Source of the DNA: Colias croceus
Taxonomy: Eukaryota > Arthropoda > Insecta > Lepidoptera > Pieridae
DNA: 64,000 bases
NCBI RefSeq assembly: GCF_905220415.1
Contig: NC_059549.1
Location: forward strand, 3,782,001-3,846,000
Direction: 5' to 3'
Made by a program: the position numbers and the translations under genes. The notes under the pieces were generated by a model, which saw only the letters and a list, made by a program, of their open reading frames with translations, was not told where the DNA came from and made no database searches. Positions 39,288-48,894 of the stretch are shown piece after piece. Each line of letters opens with the position of its first letter. Position 1 is the stretch's first letter.

Positions 39288-39613
39288 ATAGTGGAGAATG
39301 CATTTAAGCATACCCAGGGCACTCGGGGAAAGAGCCCTGGGTTATGTCGGACTCACCCTGCTGAGTGCAGGGACCTACCGACTAAACTCCACTGTGTTCC
39401 GCCGTGCCGCTTTATAGACGGGGCCGCGGGTATTCGGTAGAACCGCGTCCGCAGACCCGTCAGCGGCAGCCTATCTCCAGGCCCAACGCGAATGTGGCGG
39501 GAGGCCGCCAGGTCTACCTTCCTAGGGGGGCGGCGTGAGTGGAACACTTCTCACGCCGCCTCTCCGCACCGGATGATGGATTATATCCCCGTTCCACCAT
39601 CCGGTGCCCATCA
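39288..39613 (-). other. 3' UTR of the R1-clade element
   Basis: About 326 nt between the ORF2 stop and the poly(A). It can fold into several stems: an outer 7-bp stem (39290-39296 with 39387-39393), a 9-bp hairpin with a 13-nt loop (39312-39320 with 39334-39342), a GTCGG/CCGAC stem, and an extra CCCTGC/GCAGGG hairpin. The first two are kept by compensatory changes in the truncated relative at 62922. In related elements the 3' UTR is recognised by the reverse transcriptase; a role here is inferred. Confidence 0.75.
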
Positions 39614-42600
39614 TCAGGGAGGCAGGTCGCGACCGTGTAAAGCGGCCGCGACACGGCGACGACGCCCAATAGGACGACGACACCGAATCGGATCCGAGGA
39701 AGGGTTTCTCTCGCGGACCCGCTCTGCCTCCTCCTTCTGCGACATCACATACTCGCAGAATGTGATAGCCGCGGACCACGATCTGTCGCTGCCAACCATT
39801 TCGCGAACTATGGAAGGCAGGGAGAGATCAGGGCCGACGACTGCGACTAGGCGAGCACGGGGCTCTGACCACGCGGGGCACACGGCGAGAGTGTGGTCTG
39901 CCGTGTCCTCCGGACAGTCGCACCAATGACAAGCCATTTGCGGCTCCCGTCTGGCGACTTTGCACAGGTACCGCCCGAAACAACCGTGTCCGGACAGTAC
40001 CTGTGTCAGGCGGAAGGTGATGGCCCCATGCCGCCTGTCGCACCACTCACGTAGGACCGGTCGGATTGCTTCGACCGTCCTTACTCCTGCGCTGGGCTCT
40101 TCGAGCCGACGTTTCCACTCAATGAAACGCCGCTCGAGAGCATCAGCCCTCCATTGCTGGACCTGCTCCAGATATGGGTTGATCCCATGCGATCTAGACG
40201 CGGCGATGCGGCGATAAACGTCCGCCAGCATTTCGGCGTCCAGGTCCCACGGGGGCGTCCCCGCCATTAAGCACGCGGCCTCGAAGGACACCGTGCGATA
40301 TGCCCTCACGATTCTGAGCGCCATGACCCGCTGCGGTCTACGCAATAGGGGTCTGGTACGGGCGCTCAAAGAGTCAGCCCAAATGGGCGCACCATAGAGG
40401 GCCATGGAGCGAATGACGCCGGTGTAAAGACGACGGCACGCACCCCCAGCCCCTCTAAGATTCGGGAGCAGACTTCCAAGTGCCCCGGCCACCCCAACAA
40501 GCCGGGGGGCTAGGCGGCGGAAGTGCTCCACGAATGTCCAGCTGCTGTCCAACACGATGCCCAGATAGCGCAACGTGGGACCAACGCTGATGGACGCACC
40601 GCCCACCTGGATTGCTGATCCAGCAGCCTGCGCCCTTCGACGGCCACGAAACAAAATCGCCTCTGACTTGTCCAGGGCCACCTCTAGACCAAGTCTTCTA
40701 ATGCGGCGCACAACTTCCGCCACACCAGCGGTCGCAAGGAGGGCCGCGTCTCTATACGAGGCCCCACGCGCAGTCACCAGGGTGTCATCCGCATAGCAAA
40801 GCACGCTTACACCCGGGAGATAAGTGGCGCGCAGGACCCAGTCGTAACCGATGTTCCACAGGAGAGGCCCAAGAACCGAGCCCTGTGGAACATCGCACGA
40901 CATTTCCTTTTCCATCCATCCACGGCGTGTGGGGTACGCCACAGCCCTCTCTGATAGGTAGGACTGCAGCAATCGCACCATGTACTCGGGCACATTGTGA
41001 TAGCGGAGCGCCTCAATTACGCAACTCCATGGTAGCGTGTTAAAAGCGTTGGCGATGTCAAGAGACACCGCCAAAAGCACTCCACCTTCATCAGCCACAT
41101 TGTCTGCGAGTTCACGCAGCGCAGCGATCGCATCAATGGTGGACCGTCCCCGGCGGAATCCAAACTGGTTTTCGCTCAGGTCCGGCCCCACTCCCTCCAG
41201 GTGGTCGATGAGGCGAGCTGCGAAAACGCGCTCAAAGAGCTTGCTCACCTCATCGAGCAGCACGATCGGCCTGTAAGCCGAGGGCGAATCGCGCGGGCGT
41301 CCGTCCTTCTGCAACAGGACCAAATTCCCGGTCTTCCACCTCCGGGGAAATTGGCCCTGTTGAAGGCATTCTGTGAAGAGCTGTTCCACCCTGGGTCCAA
41401 GTGACTCTAGCGCCAGTACCCAAGCCCGCCCTGGGATACCATCAGGGCCGGGGGCGGTCTTTTTTGCTTTGAGCCGCTCCACTGCCACTGCAAGCTCGTC
41501 ACGCGTGACCACCGGGACATTTTCATCAGCATACTCCTCCTGCACAGTCATTGTGGATACCATCGGCGGGGGAGAATGTCTTCCCCGATTCGGAAACAGG
41601 GACGTCACCACCTGCTCCAGAAATCGAGGCTCCAGAGTTTGAGATAGGGGCGGGGCCCAAGGGCGAAGCTTTTGCCTCACCCTCTTGTAAGGCCGACCCC
41701 AGGGTTCATGGTTCAAACCCTCTAGCATCTCCTCCCATGCGCGAGTTTTTGCTGTGCCTATCGCGCCCTGGAGAGACACGATACAGTCTCTGTAGACGGC
41801 GTATAACCGCGCCTCCTCCTCTTCGTCACGCCGTCTACGGCGTCTATGCCTGGTGTACGCCCGCCTCGCAGCTACGCAAGAAGCGCGTAGCTGGGTGATA
41901 TCGGCGGACCACCAGTACATTTGTCGCCTTCGCGGAACTGACCGCACTCTCCGCATGCTCGCGTCGCAGATTTGCGCCATTGCATCGGCAAGCCAAGTGG
42001 CCTCCTCCTCCACATCAACACCGTCACCCTGCGGCGTCGGGAGCCAGGCTTGCACTATGGCAGCTTCAATGAGAAGCTCCCTATCTAGGCTTCCAAGCGC
42101 CCAGCGCGGACGGCGTTCACCAGTGGGGAATCGACTGTGAGCCGTCGAGGGCATGGAGACGCTGAACCGGATGTAGCGGTGATCCGAAAGCGTCTCCACG
42201 TCCACCAGAACCCTCCAGTCCTGAATACAACGAGCGAGAGCAGGGCTCGCGAAGGTGATATCTACAATAGAGCCACCCCTCTGTCGCACGCATGTCAGCT
42301 CTGTTCCGCGGTTAATAAGTGTTAACCCAGAGGCGACCGCCCAGTCTGCAAGCAGAGTACCTCGCGCGTCACCTGCCCGGCAACCCCAAGACACGGACTT
42401 GGCGTTGAAGTCCCCGGCCAGGAGAACAGACATTGGCTGCGCGAGGTCGATCATATCTCTCAACACGACGAGGAACTCCTCGAAATCAGCGAGACAGCGA
42501 TTTGGCGAGAAATACACCCCCACGATGGTGTATCCGTTAATTACCGCTGATACGCAGCCCCGTCGCCTGACCACTCGCTCTATTTGTGTACCGCCTTGTG

Positions 42601-42775
42601 CAACTAGTGTCACCAAGCTATCCAGATCACCCGCCCAGTTATCCCAGGCGGGAACATTGTACGGCTCAGACACAATCGCCACATCAATCTCCCACTCTGC
42701 CAGGCTTTGGAGTAAAAGATCCTGGGACCTAGCACAGTGGTTAATATTGGCCTGTAGGAAACGCAGTGGGGCCAT
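39614..42775 (-). CDS. ORF2: APE endonuclease-reverse transcriptase, R1 clade
   Basis: 1,053 residues, uninterrupted. The N-terminal APE-type endonuclease nicks the target DNA. Visible motifs are QANINH (8-13), SEP with catalytic Glu37, LLAGDFNA (118-125) and LSDHR (196-200). Reverse transcriptase follows: APGPDGIP (441-448), NQFGFRRGRST (536-546), SLDIANAFN (571-579, first catalytic Asp), VPQGSVLGPLLW (629-640) and YADD (661-664, catalytic Asp pair). A C-terminal zinc motif has C949, C952, H961 and C966. There is no RNase H domain. The length is close to the roughly 1,050 residues remembered for R1 ORF2. The start ATG at 42775-42773 overlaps the ORF1 stop as TAATG, suggesting stop/restart translation. 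All key residues are present, so the protein is likely competent for target-primed reverse transcription in the nucleus. Confidence 0.95.
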   Translation of the reverse strand: MAPLRFLQANINHCARSQDLLLQSLAEWEIDVAIVSEPYNVPAWDNWAGDLDSLVTLVAQGGTQIERVVRRRGCVSAVINGYTIVGVYFSPNRCLADFEEFLVVLRDMIDLAQPMSVLLAGDFNAKSVSWGCRAGDARGTLLADWAVASGLTLINRGTELTCVRQRGGSIVDITFASPALARCIQDWRVLVDVETLSDHRYIRFSVSMPSTAHSRFPTGERRPRWALGSLDRELLIEAAIVQAWLPTPQGDGVDVEEEATWLADAMAQICDASMRRVRSVPRRRQMYWWSADITQLRASCVAARRAYTRHRRRRRRDEEEEARLYAVYRDCIVSLQGAIGTAKTRAWEEMLEGLNHEPWGRPYKRVRQKLRPWAPPLSQTLEPRFLEQVVTSLFPNRGRHSPPPMVSTMTVQEEYADENVPVVTRDELAVAVERLKAKKTAPGPDGIPGRAWVLALESLGPRVEQLFTECLQQGQFPRRWKTGNLVLLQKDGRPRDSPSAYRPIVLLDEVSKLFERVFAARLIDHLEGVGPDLSENQFGFRRGRSTIDAIAALRELADNVADEGGVLLAVSLDIANAFNTLPWSCVIEALRYHNVPEYMVRLLQSYLSERAVAYPTRRGWMEKEMSCDVPQGSVLGPLLWNIGYDWVLRATYLPGVSVLCYADDTLVTARGASYRDAALLATAGVAEVVRRIRRLGLEVALDKSEAILFRGRRRAQAAGSAIQVGGASISVGPTLRYLGIVLDSSWTFVEHFRRLAPRLVGVAGALGSLLPNLRGAGGACRRLYTGVIRSMALYGAPIWADSLSARTRPLLRRPQRVMALRIVRAYRTVSFEAACLMAGTPPWDLDAEMLADVYRRIAASRSHGINPYLEQVQQWRADALERRFIEWKRRLEEPSAGVRTVEAIRPVLREWCDRRHGAITFRLTQVLSGHGCFGRYLCKVARREPQMACHWCDCPEDTADHTLAVCPAWSEPRARLVAVVGPDLSLPSIVREMVGSDRSWSAAITFCEYVMSQKEEAERVRERNPSSDPIRCRRPIGRRRRVAAALHGRDLPP

Positions 42776-44907
42776 TACTGCGTTTCCATAGCTGCCTCCG
42801 TTTGCGGCACCTCAGCAGGCACCAGAGCAGAGCGTGATGGAACCCGAGCGCCATCTTGCTTCCGCATTCCGCCTTTTTTTGGCTTGGGGGCCTTACAGGC
42901 TAAGCTTCCAAGTCGATGTTCTGCTGGTCGCTTTGCTTCTGCACAAAGGGCGCAGTGAGCAGTGGTAGCAGAGCATTCACCCGCTTTGTGGCCCATTTCA
43001 CCGCAGCGGAAACAAATGGTACTCCGATCCGCGAGTGATGAGCACGTAGCACTTACATGGCCTAGCTCCTGGCAGCGGAAGCAGCGTAGGGGCTTCTGCT
43101 CGATTAATGAGACCTTTGCGGAAACCCACCCCACCAGAACGTGCCCCACCTGCGCCAACTTCTTCGCCGCGGTCACTGGACAGCTCACCCAGGCTGACAT
43201 TGCACCCCGCGGGCCAGAACGCAGAGCACCACACTTTACGTGCTCGACGGAACACTCCCCTGCGTGTGAGACCGCGACCGCAATGTCTTCAGCAGAGGCC
43301 GAGTCATCCAGGCCAGTAATTCGCAACTCTGCGCACTTCACTGGCCTGGTCACCTTCACATTATCCTCGCCTAATACCTCCCGCAATTTGGTGGCTAGAG
43401 CATCCGCTTCCTTTGTGCTGGAAGCACCAGGTATCTCCAATATCCTGGCACCGGTAACACCACGCTTAAAGCGCATCGCACCAATGCCGATCTCCCCAAG
43501 ATCGATCCCACGCCGCGCCTCCATCATGATCTTGGCATAGGTTATGCCACGCTCCTCCGCTCCCGGCTGAAGGGTCAGGACGACAGCCGAGGAAGAGGGA
43601 ACGTGGAGCTTGTGTCGCTTTTTGCGAGACTGCGCCGCAGGCTTCTTAGCCTTGGCCCCCTTTGTTTTCTTCCCGCCCTTCCCGACAACAGTCCATCCTT
43701 CTTTTGGCTGCTGTTGCGGGAGGGGGTCTGAGGATGGGGCTGATGTGGAGGGCGCGACTTTGCTGGCGGGTTTTGAGTTCGCCGCGCTTTTCGACGCCGC
43801 TTTTTTCTTCTTGTTGGCCTTCGGCTTCGGCTTCATGGCCGTCGCTGCAACCTGTACCGCCACTTGCTGCTTTAATGCAGTCTTCCCGACTGAAGCCGCA
43901 GCATGCTTCACGGCCCGTTTTGGAGTGGACCCCGTCGCCGATATGCCCGGTTGCGGTACCGAGGCAGCCATTGCATACGTTTTTACTGCTGGTGGTGGGA
44001 GAGTGACAAGGTCCTGGGTCGCCTGTTGGACGCCCTCCAATGACGCTCTCCTGTTATCCGCCGCCAGCGCCGGTCTTAAGCGCTTAGCCGGCAGCAGACG
44101 CTCCTCTAGGGCCTCAAACCTGGCGTTAGTCATGTCTCCAACCTGGCGCAAAATGGAAGCTACCAGGTCAGCATCAGGTTCCCGCGGTTGAGGACACACT
44201 TGTACGCTTTGCGACGTCTTCACTTTTTCGAGCTCCCTTTTGAGGGAGTCGATCTCGGCCTGTAGGCGGGAGTTGTCCGCCTGCAGAAGCCGTGTCTCCT
44301 CAGAGACTGTGAGCCGCTTGAATTGTGCCACCGACAATTCAATGTCGTCGTGCGCCAATTTGAGAGCTTTTTTGAAAGTGGTCTTCAAATTGTTTGACCT
44401 GGACCGCACCTTCTCAATGGCGGCCAAATTTTCCGCAATTCGGAGGCTAAGAGCCTCCGCCGTGTTCCCTTCCTTTATTGGTATGGGGGGGAGGGGAGCG
44501 CTAGCACGCGTCGCCTCGATGCGCTCAGCGCACTCCGCGACCTCCTGCTCAGCCTGCAACTCTGTCTCCAGTTTGCGTGCCGCGTCCAGTTTGGCTGCAC
44601 GCCGAGCGGCGCACGTACCCGGCGTGCGGCCCTTCCCTCTTTTTGATGTTTTTTGGCAGGGGATTTTTGAATCCCCAATTCCATCCTCTGAATCTGAACC
44701 GGAGCGGCTCCTATCCAGGGACCTCTTCCGCCACAGCCTTCCTTTTTCGTAGGATTGCAGATCCACCACGCTGTTGGCTGAGCTTGATTTTGAAAGCATC
44801 ACAGCTCTCGTCCTTCTTGTCCTAACGTCATCCGAATCATAGTGTCCATCATTGTCCATATTTATTTTGCTAAAGTCGTCATTAAATGGGGCCGGGTTAA
44901 GTGACAT
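42775..44907 (-). CDS. ORF1: gag-like RNA-binding protein with three zinc knuckles
   Basis: 710 residues from ATG at 44907-44905. The frame is open a little further upstream (GTG at 44919), but this is the first ATG. The N-terminal part is charged. A heptad-like segment near residues 199-231 (EETRLLQADNSRLQAEIDSL) looks like a coiled coil. A Lys/Ala/Ser-rich basic region spans about 330-430. Three C-terminal zinc knuckles follow: C609-C612-H617-C622, C632-C635-H640-C645, and a longer C652-C655-H664-C671. Three such motifs are characteristic of R1-clade ORF1, which coats the element RNA and guides the particle to the nucleus. It ends in TAA overlapping the ORF2 ATG by one base. No frameshifts are seen. 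Confidence 0.93.
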   Translation of the reverse strand: MSLNPAPFNDDFSKINMDNDGHYDSDDVRTRRTRAVMLSKSSSANSVVDLQSYEKGRLWRKRSLDRSRSGSDSEDGIGDSKIPCQKTSKRGKGRTPGTCAARRAAKLDAARKLETELQAEQEVAECAERIEATRASAPLPPIPIKEGNTAEALSLRIAENLAAIEKVRSRSNNLKTTFKKALKLAHDDIELSVAQFKRLTVSEETRLLQADNSRLQAEIDSLKRELEKVKTSQSVQVCPQPREPDADLVASILRQVGDMTNARFEALEERLLPAKRLRPALAADNRRASLEGVQQATQDLVTLPPPAVKTYAMAASVPQPGISATGSTPKRAVKHAAASVGKTALKQQVAVQVAATAMKPKPKANKKKKAASKSAANSKPASKVAPSTSAPSSDPLPQQQPKEGWTVVGKGGKKTKGAKAKKPAAQSRKKRHKLHVPSSSAVVLTLQPGAEERGITYAKIMMEARRGIDLGEIGIGAMRFKRGVTGARILEIPGASSTKEADALATKLREVLGEDNVKVTRPVKCAELRITGLDDSASAEDIAVAVSHAGECSVEHVKCGALRSGPRGAMSAWVSCPVTAAKKLAQVGHVLVGWVSAKVSLIEQKPLRCFRCQELGHVSATCSSLADRSTICFRCGEMGHKAGECSATTAHCALCAEAKRPAEHRLGSLACKAPKPKKGGMRKQDGARVPSRSALVPAEVPQTEAAMETQ

Positions 44908-45575
44908 TTTTGTTCCCACGAGTATGGGGGATATAAAAAGTCCATCCGGGCGGTGCCCCCTGCACCCGGATAACCCTTATACACCATGGAGGTCGGGCGG
45001 TATCCATGGGAGGCCACAGCTAAAGCTCACGCACTCCCGAGCCAAACTGTCCAAAAGGGACAGGAAATCCACGCCGCTGGACTGAAAACGCAGATTTGAG
45101 GGTTTTTGATGAGGTGTCCTTCCTCTCGAACCGGCCGGTTAAGGCAAGCCCCCTGGTCCGTCGAAGCTGCTAGACGTGACAACAACACTACGACGGGTAA
45201 CAGGTTGCCCGACGGGAGGCCGAAGCCCCTTACCAGACGCCAGAAACCTGCCGCCCAGCCCGCCGCGCCGCGATTGTAGCAATCGCCATCCACCGCTGCA
45301 GAGCAGCCCCTCGCCCAGTAGGACTAAAACGTCCGCAACCACTGGTTACCATACGTCGCCGCCAACAGCAGCACTGTTCGAACTCGAACCCAGCAACTGC
45401 ACAGGGAAACTCCCTGCAGAGCAGAAATTGCGACGAAGGCATATAGCCCTCGAGTTCCTCCAAGCTGATTTTGGTCCGCGCCGGCAATACCTCCGGTACC
45501 CCCCATATCTGGGAGGCCTCCCCCTATCCGCCACCTGGGGACGCGCCCGATAGGAGACCAGAAACTCCACACGGG
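44908..45575 (-). other. 5' UTR and promoter region of the R1-clade element
   Basis: About 670 nt, GC-rich, structured. Near the very 5' end GGTCTCC-CTATC-type arms (plus 45515-45528 and 45549-45559) can pair around a 20-nt loop. The motif CCGGCCGGTTAAGGCAAGCC (plus 45131-45150) is shared exactly with the insert at 55201-55220. Short open frames here are not considered coding. An internal promoter is expected, because the element lies in unrelated DNA, but no specific element could be pinpointed. Confidence 0.7.
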
Positions 45576-45590
45576 TGAATAATGTAACCT
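45576..45590 (-). repeat. Target-site duplication, 5' side of the R1-clade element
   Basis: TGAATAATGTAACCT, identical to 39252-39266. It fixes the 5' end of the element at 45575. Confidence 0.93.
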
Positions 45591-45992
45591 GTCTCAAATA
45601 TAGCGAGATGACTTGACGTAATTCCGACGGGATCTAGTACTGTATGGGTGTACACTGTACACTAATGTTACTCGTGAGGAATGTATGGATAAGTCCTGAT
45701 ATATATTTTATGATCTATCATAGTAACCTATTATAAATATAAAAAAATTAAATGGCCTAGAATATATTATTATACTAACGCGACCTATAATTAGTAGTTG
45801 TATAATAGTTGTGTAGTCTAGTCTTATTTACAGAAAACGTTGATATAATTAAGAGAACCGGTAATAATTGTGAGTAAGTTTTCTTTTTTGTGTTTTGTGA
45901 TGTTTAACATAATTAATTTTGTGATTACGTTTATAAATTGACGTCATAATTGAAACAAAGATGATGCGTTCATCAATAATCTTGAAGTCTTA

Positions 45993-46167
45993 GGGCTGAT
46001 TTTTCAATCCTTGGTTAAAAGTTATTCGTTAAATAACGCATTAAACTACGATTTCAAAAATGTATTCTAATTACCTGTATTTGATAGTTTATAGGTGACA
46101 TTTTAATATTATCGTGTAATACTTTAATGGACGGATAAGTTTTAAAGAAGGATTGAAAAATCAGTCC
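45993..46167. mobile_element. PIF/Harbinger-type MITE
   Basis: 175 bp. The termini are GGGCTGATTTTTCAATCCTT and, reverse complemented, GGACTGATTTTTCAATCCTT (19 of 20 identical). Both are flanked by TTA (45990-45992 and 46168-46170). A 3-bp TTA duplication with ends starting GG fits Tourist-like, PIF/Harbinger-derived elements. Non-coding. Confidence 0.82.
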
Positions 46168-46170
46168 TTA

Positions 46171-48194
46171 ATTCAATAGTCTTAAATACAAAAATTAAAA
46201 ACTTGCGAATTTGGAATCAACACTATAATAATCATGTCTAATATTGTAGTACAATATTTAATCATTATGATATACATAGAGAACACTCTACAATACCTAT
46301 ACGAAAACACGCCCCACTAATAAATATAAAGATGACTGCGTATTACGCATTGAAACCCAAATAAGGGCATGTCCACATAACCTCATCGCATTCCCTCGCC
46401 AGAAGCAAAGAGCACAAATTATTCCTCCCACATGCTTGTAAGTGCATCTGAATCAATCAAACACAACATTCGTTCCGCCCTGTGTGCAGCTGTTTCGTTT
46501 TGACCACTGTTATCAGGCTTTATGCTCTGTGAAATCTTTGGCCTTGAATGTTAATTTCTTACGCGATTTGTACTAAGTGCTAGATATATACCTACATATT
46601 ATATATTATGTATGTTTATGTATTGGCGTAGAGTACTCGTTGTGATAGATTCGTTAGTTTGAAAGTTATTTTATTTGCCTTTGAGTATCATTTTTTTATT
46701 TATTTTGCCAAACAATAAAGAAATCAACGATTCTCAAAAGATAAGTTTTACGAAAAAAATAATGTATGTACCTAGATTATAATAACATGCAACTTGGAAT
46801 AGGTAGTAAAAGCTCGCGGATGTTTTTCTTTTGCTAGATCGAATTTTACAAATACAGTAAGAAATTTTGTATTTTAGAATAATTTGCAAACATTCTGTAT
46901 CATCTTTTCTATAAAAAAAATAATTAAGTCACCAGCTCTTAATTTAAAAAACAAAATATGTTTGTAATTAATAGCTCTAGGCGTCTATCCTATTAATAAA
47001 ATGTTATAGCAAGCAAAGCGCAGTGAACTAGAAATCCAACGTATACTCTATTATTCATAATCCTTTACGAATATGTGTCACGAAGGTACTCATTTAGTCA
47101 TTATTATGGGTCCTTGATTATCGATAAATTACACTTATAAAATCATACCTGTATCTTTGTATAATTTTATAGACATGCTGATTTAAAATAATTATGCTTG
47201 GTGTTTGCAAAACGTTGTAAAACGTCTGACGTTTACTATCATGGATAATGGAACAATATTATGATATATGGGGATAATATTATCTTTTATGTAGGTATTA
47301 GGTACTTACACTTTTCTTTCAGAATTTCAGAGACAGAAGAGCATAAAAGTTAATCGCAGTTGTATTTGATAGCCTTTTTTAACTATAATTTGTAATGAAT
47401 TCACTTATTAATTTCCAAAAATAGACCGTATAATATCTAGAACCACTGTACCTACTACTACTGTTATCGTAAAAGGGCAAAAATGACGAAACAGATATCG
47501 GAAACGTTCTATTTTATATCATAACCTTGTTTCTGCTGTACTTATTATAGTCTTCTTGAATATCTGCCAAGTAAATTTTGGTAATGATAAATGAATTACG
47601 CAGGTTTCTTCTATAAGTATATTCTAATAAAATATGAGGTTTTAAGCGATTCAATCGGGCTGGTAATTACATCAAAGTTCTTCTTAAAATTCGGCGCGTG
47701 CTAAAGTTAGATAATTAAAGAGAAATGTAAAATGCCTGTACTTTAAATAAGGACTAACCTAAAACCCTCGAGACTCCGGTAATTAAACAAGGTGCAATTA
47801 TAACTTATTCGTAGGGCCATGGGCTGAGTGCTGTCTGTGAAACATTTGCACAATATTTTATGGACGTCAAATTTACTGTGAAAACACAAACGTATTTAAA
47901 ATAGAGGACAGTTACTAAAAATTAATCGATTTATTTATCAAAATCTGTTAATATATTTAATTATTGTAGTTATGTAAACATTTAAAACTAATATCATTGT
48001 TACTTATAAAAGACGGATTTACAGTGAACTAAGTTAAAAAATCTATTGATATATCAAGGGATCATTGGAAAGAAAAGTAAGTTGGAATTTTCTTCGTTTT
48101 CTATACAGAAATACACAATTAATATGGAATTTACTATTGCCGTAACGTTGTCAACTAAATAACGCTTTCTTCTGTAAAACTAAGAACCAGCACC
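46171..48194. other. AT-rich intergenic stretch
   Basis: No gene recognised. 46290-46530 is less AT-rich than its surroundings, without a coding signal. Confidence 0.45.
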
Positions 48195-48370
48195 TGTAGT
48201 CTCGACACATTAGTCGGTAATTACCGACAACTAATTTATAGACCCGTCTTCAGCAATGAAAATGATGTCGCTTAATACCTCTCCCCAATTCTGTACATTG
48301 CAAATATTGAAAAAATAAATAGTAGGGGGTGTTACTGGATCGATACCAAACCCAAATATGTGATTAAAAA

Positions 48371-48579
48371 AATATTTGTCTGTCTTTCTGTCTGTCTGTC
48401 TGTATGTGAAGGCATCACATAAAAACTAACGGTTCGATTTCGATGAAATTTGGTATAATTATACCTTATTATCCTGGGCATAAAATAGGATACTTTTTAT
48501 CCCGGAAAAATACGTAGAAAAAAGAAATCTTAATTTTTCTTAATTTTTCCGCGCGGACGGAATCGCGGGCGGAAGCTAG
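48371..48579 (+). mobile_element. Small Helitron, 5' end uncertain
   Basis: Ends GCGGGCGGAAGCTAG at 48579 followed by T, with a (TGTC)n tract near its start. The 5' terminus could not be fixed, so the start is approximate. Confidence 0.6.
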
Positions 48580-48724
48580 TTTTATAATAAAAAAGATATT
48601 TCACACTTCCGATGCTATATGATTAAACGCAATAATTTTTTCTCTTATTTAATGTTATTGCAATTAAAATAAAATACACAAATAATGTTTTATTTTTAAG
48701 ATGGTTTCAAAATTTTATTGAAAA

Positions 48725-48894
48725 CTAGCGGTCCGCCCCGGCTTCGCCCGTGGTACATATTCACGTTTTCTTTACATAAGAACCATCCTCGTACTTCAAG
48801 GAATATAATAAAAAAAGAATTAAAGAAATAGGTTCAGCTGTTCTAAAGTTATGCGCTTACCAACACATTTTGGGATTCATTTTTATATTATAGA
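48725..48894 (-). mobile_element. Small non-autonomous Helitron, GGGGCGGACCGCTAG type
   Basis: On the minus strand it starts TCTATAATATAAAAATGAAT and ends GGGGCGGACCGCTAG. The flanks are A (48724) and T (48895). Same subfamily as 14416 and 11551. Confidence 0.8.

Larger units (their letters stand above)
39267..45575 (-). mobile_element. Full-length R1-clade non-LTR retrotransposon
   Basis: A 6.3-kb element on the minus strand, bounded by a perfect 15-bp target-site duplication, with a 21-nt pure poly(A) at its 3' end. Order along the minus strand: 5' UTR (about 670 nt), ORF1 with three zinc knuckles, a TAATG overlap, ORF2 with APE endonuclease and reverse transcriptase, 3' UTR, poly(A). Both frames are uninterrupted. 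Two ORFs, three CCHC motifs in ORF1, no RNase H, and a target duplication near 14 bp fit the R1 clade (R1, TRAS, SART, HOPE group). The target is neither 28S rDNA nor TTAGG telomeric repeat, so this lineage is not held to those sites. It is much more GC-rich than its surroundings. The identical duplication and clean tail indicate a recent insertion. Confidence 0.95.

Noticed and set aside
39492..44825. Many plus-strand open frames of 60-190 codons across the R1-clade element
   Set aside because: They lie antisense to ORF1 and ORF2, are Arg/Ser/Pro-rich, and exist because the GC-rich coding strand leaves few stops on the other strand. No motifs.
39267..45590. Site-specific R1 in 28S rDNA or a telomeric TRAS/SART insertion
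   Set aside because: Flanks are ordinary AT-rich DNA; no rRNA and no TTAGG repeats occur next to it.
45040..45597. Short frames in the 5' UTR of the R1-clade element
   Set aside because: They overlap each other in several phases on both strands and contain no motif.
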